From: Alphaproteobacteria bacterium MarineAlpha3_Bin3
GTDB taxonomy: Bacteria > Pseudomonadota > Alphaproteobacteria > Rhodospirillales > Casp-alpha2
DNA length: 6,605 nucleotides
Assembly (NCBI GenBank): GCA_002938075.1
Contig: PTLK01000111.1
Coordinates: 1-6,605 of the forward strand
Direction of reading: 5' to 3'
Both the position numbers and the translations under genes were made by a program. Below, one piece after another: positions 5,498 to 6,605 of this stretch (position 1 is the stretch's first letter; every line of letters starts with the position of its first letter). The notes beneath the pieces are model-generated. The model was not told the DNA's origin. It made no database searches and saw nothing but the letters and a program-made list of their open reading frames with translations.

Positions 5498-6605
5498 ATG
5501 AAAAAATGGCCTAATCGCCAACGGACCTTTAAGGAGCGGTTCGTTGAATTGATTGACCGTCTTTTTTCCGAAAGACAAATTCATTTTCGAACCGAAGGCA
5601 GGGTTTCCTTTATCCGGCTGACCAAGGGGTGGCAGATCGCCATCGCCCTGGTGCTTCTGATGACCGGTGGGTGGATGACCTTTACGACGACCTCCCTCGT
5701 TCGCTACGATGCCATCCTCGTAGCCAAGGACGATCTGATCGCCGATTCAAAGCGGGCCTACCGCACCCTCCTGGGCGAGGTTTCGGAATACCAGAGGAAG
5801 TTCACCAACCTGACCACCGACATGAAAGAAAGCCATGCCCTAATGTTGGGCCTGGCCCAGAAAAACGCCTCCCTGCAACAAGGCCTGGCCTCGGTTTCCA
5901 AGAAGCTCAAGGTGACCAAATCGGAGCGCCAGAAAATAGCCGCCGCCCGGGAGAATCTGAAGAACAAGGTGGCCGATATCGAAAATAAGATGCGGACCAT
6001 CGCCAACCGGAATTTTTCGCTGGCCGGCAACCTGAACACCACCGAGGCCGACCTGCAAACTGCGCTCGCCGAACGCAACCAGTCGATTTACAAGGCCACT
6101 CGGATGCAGGGCCAGATCAAGATCCTGGAAAGCCGCCTCGTCGAATTCCGGGAATCCGAAGAACAGGCGATCAAGCGCCTGACCAACGGCACCGCCGTCT
6201 CCATCGAAAACATGGAAAAAATCGTCGCGTTGTCGGGAATCAAGGTCAACCGTTTGCTGAAAGATCAGGACCTGCGCCCCAAGGGCCAAGGCGGTCCCTT
6301 TATCGCCCTCAAGCCTGAACACGAACCGACCAAGGTAATGAAGGCCAAGCTGGCCAAATTGGACGTCCAAATGGGCCGCATGGAGGCGCTGCGGGATGTC
6401 ATGCAGATGATGCCGCTGGCGCCGCCGCTTATTTCCTTTTACGTAACAAGCAGTTACGGAAAACGGCGCGATCCAATCAACCGCCGATGGGCGTCCCATT
6501 ACGGGCTCGACCTTGGCGGCGGGTTCAAGTCTAAAGTATACTCAACGGCCCCCGGGGTGGTAACATACGCCGGTTGGAAAGGGAAATACGGTAAGCTGGT
6601 GGAAA
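5498..6605 (+). CDS. Membrane-anchored coiled-coil M23 (LytM) peptidase, LmdC-like (3' partial)
   Basis: The frame is open for 369 codons from the ATG to the window end. Residues 1-44 form a basic cytoplasmic tail including ERQIHFRTEGRVSFI (25-39). Residues 46-62 (QIAIALVLLMTGGW) form one membrane helix, with positive charges before it giving an N-in topology. Residues about 71-240 are rich in charged and Leu/Ala positions and look like a long coiled coil. The M23 domain starts near 316 with VTSSYGKRRDP; its first zinc ligands are H334 and D338 in HYGLDLGGG. The rest of the domain, with the expected HxH motif, lies outside the window. Known M23 proteins of this build are periplasmic peptidoglycan endopeptidases or amidase activators. 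The layout resembles alphaproteobacterial LmdC, which works with bactofilins. GC content is visibly lower than in the pdh genes. The peptidase family is firm; catalytic competence cannot be judged from this half. Confidence 0.88.
   Translation, partial: MKKWPNRQRTFKERFVELIDRLFSERQIHFRTEGRVSFIRLTKGWQIAIALVLLMTGGWMTFTTTSLVRYDAILVAKDDLIADSKRAYRTLLGEVSEYQRKFTNLTTDMKESHALMLGLAQKNASLQQGLASVSKKLKVTKSERQKIAAARENLKNKVADIENKMRTIANRNFSLAGNLNTTEADLQTALAERNQSIYKATRMQGQIKILESRLVEFRESEEQAIKRLTNGTAVSIENMEKIVALSGIKVNRLLKDQDLRPKGQGGPFIALKPEHEPTKVMKAKLAKLDVQMGRMEALRDVMQMMPLAPPLISFYVTSSYGKRRDPINRRWASHYGLDLGGGFKSKVYSTAPGVVTYAGWKGKYGKLVE

Noticed and set aside
5273..5584. 103-codon minus-strand frame overlapping the M23 gene start
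   Set aside because: It is antisense to the well-supported start of the M23 gene and has no domain features.
5629..5988. 119-codon plus-strand frame inside the M23 gene
   Set aside because: It is an out-of-frame shadow; the in-frame reading from 5498 gives a coherent tail, membrane helix, coiled coil and M23 domain.

Overview
The window looks like chromosomal DNA from a GC-rich alphaproteobacterium, plausibly Rhodospirillales-like. That guess rests on protein style and gene order, since no marker RNA is present. It holds the 3' part of a pyruvate dehydrogenase operon, two housekeeping genes on the other strand, a 400 bp divergent intergenic region, and the start of a membrane-anchored peptidoglycan hydrolase gene.

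Positions 1-4113 (+ strand) carry four tightly packed genes: the E2 dihydrolipoamide acetyltransferase (5' end cut by the window edge), the E3 dihydrolipoamide dehydrogenase (lpd), lipoyl synthase (lipA), and a START-fold protein of the RatA/COQ10 family. The gaps are 12, 12 and 6 nt, so this is very probably one transcript. The logic is clear for the first three: E2 carries the lipoyl arm, LipA makes the lipoyl group on it, and E3 reoxidises it. The START protein is a probable ubiquinone-binding factor that links the group loosely to respiration. All four genes lie in the same reading frame, with only one in-frame stop at each junction.

Positions 4110-5097 (- strand) carry pgpA (phosphatidylglycerophosphatase A) followed, after a 1-nt gap, by a stand-alone CinA C-terminal-domain amidase (PncC-like). 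The amidase gene ends tail to tail with the START-protein gene, and the two stop codons share the palindrome CTAG at 4110-4113.

Positions 5098-5497 contain no convincing gene. They hold a very GC-rich hairpin block, an AT-richer stretch suited to promoters, and a second hairpin near the next gene. From 5498 to the window end (+ strand) an open frame encodes a cytoplasmic N-tail, one membrane helix, a long coiled coil and the beginning of an M23/LytM peptidase domain. Its architecture resembles the LmdC-type hydrolases that work with bactofilins. It is the least routine item here. The rest is ordinary core metabolism, and I see no mobile element, CRISPR array, phage gene, tRNA or rRNA.
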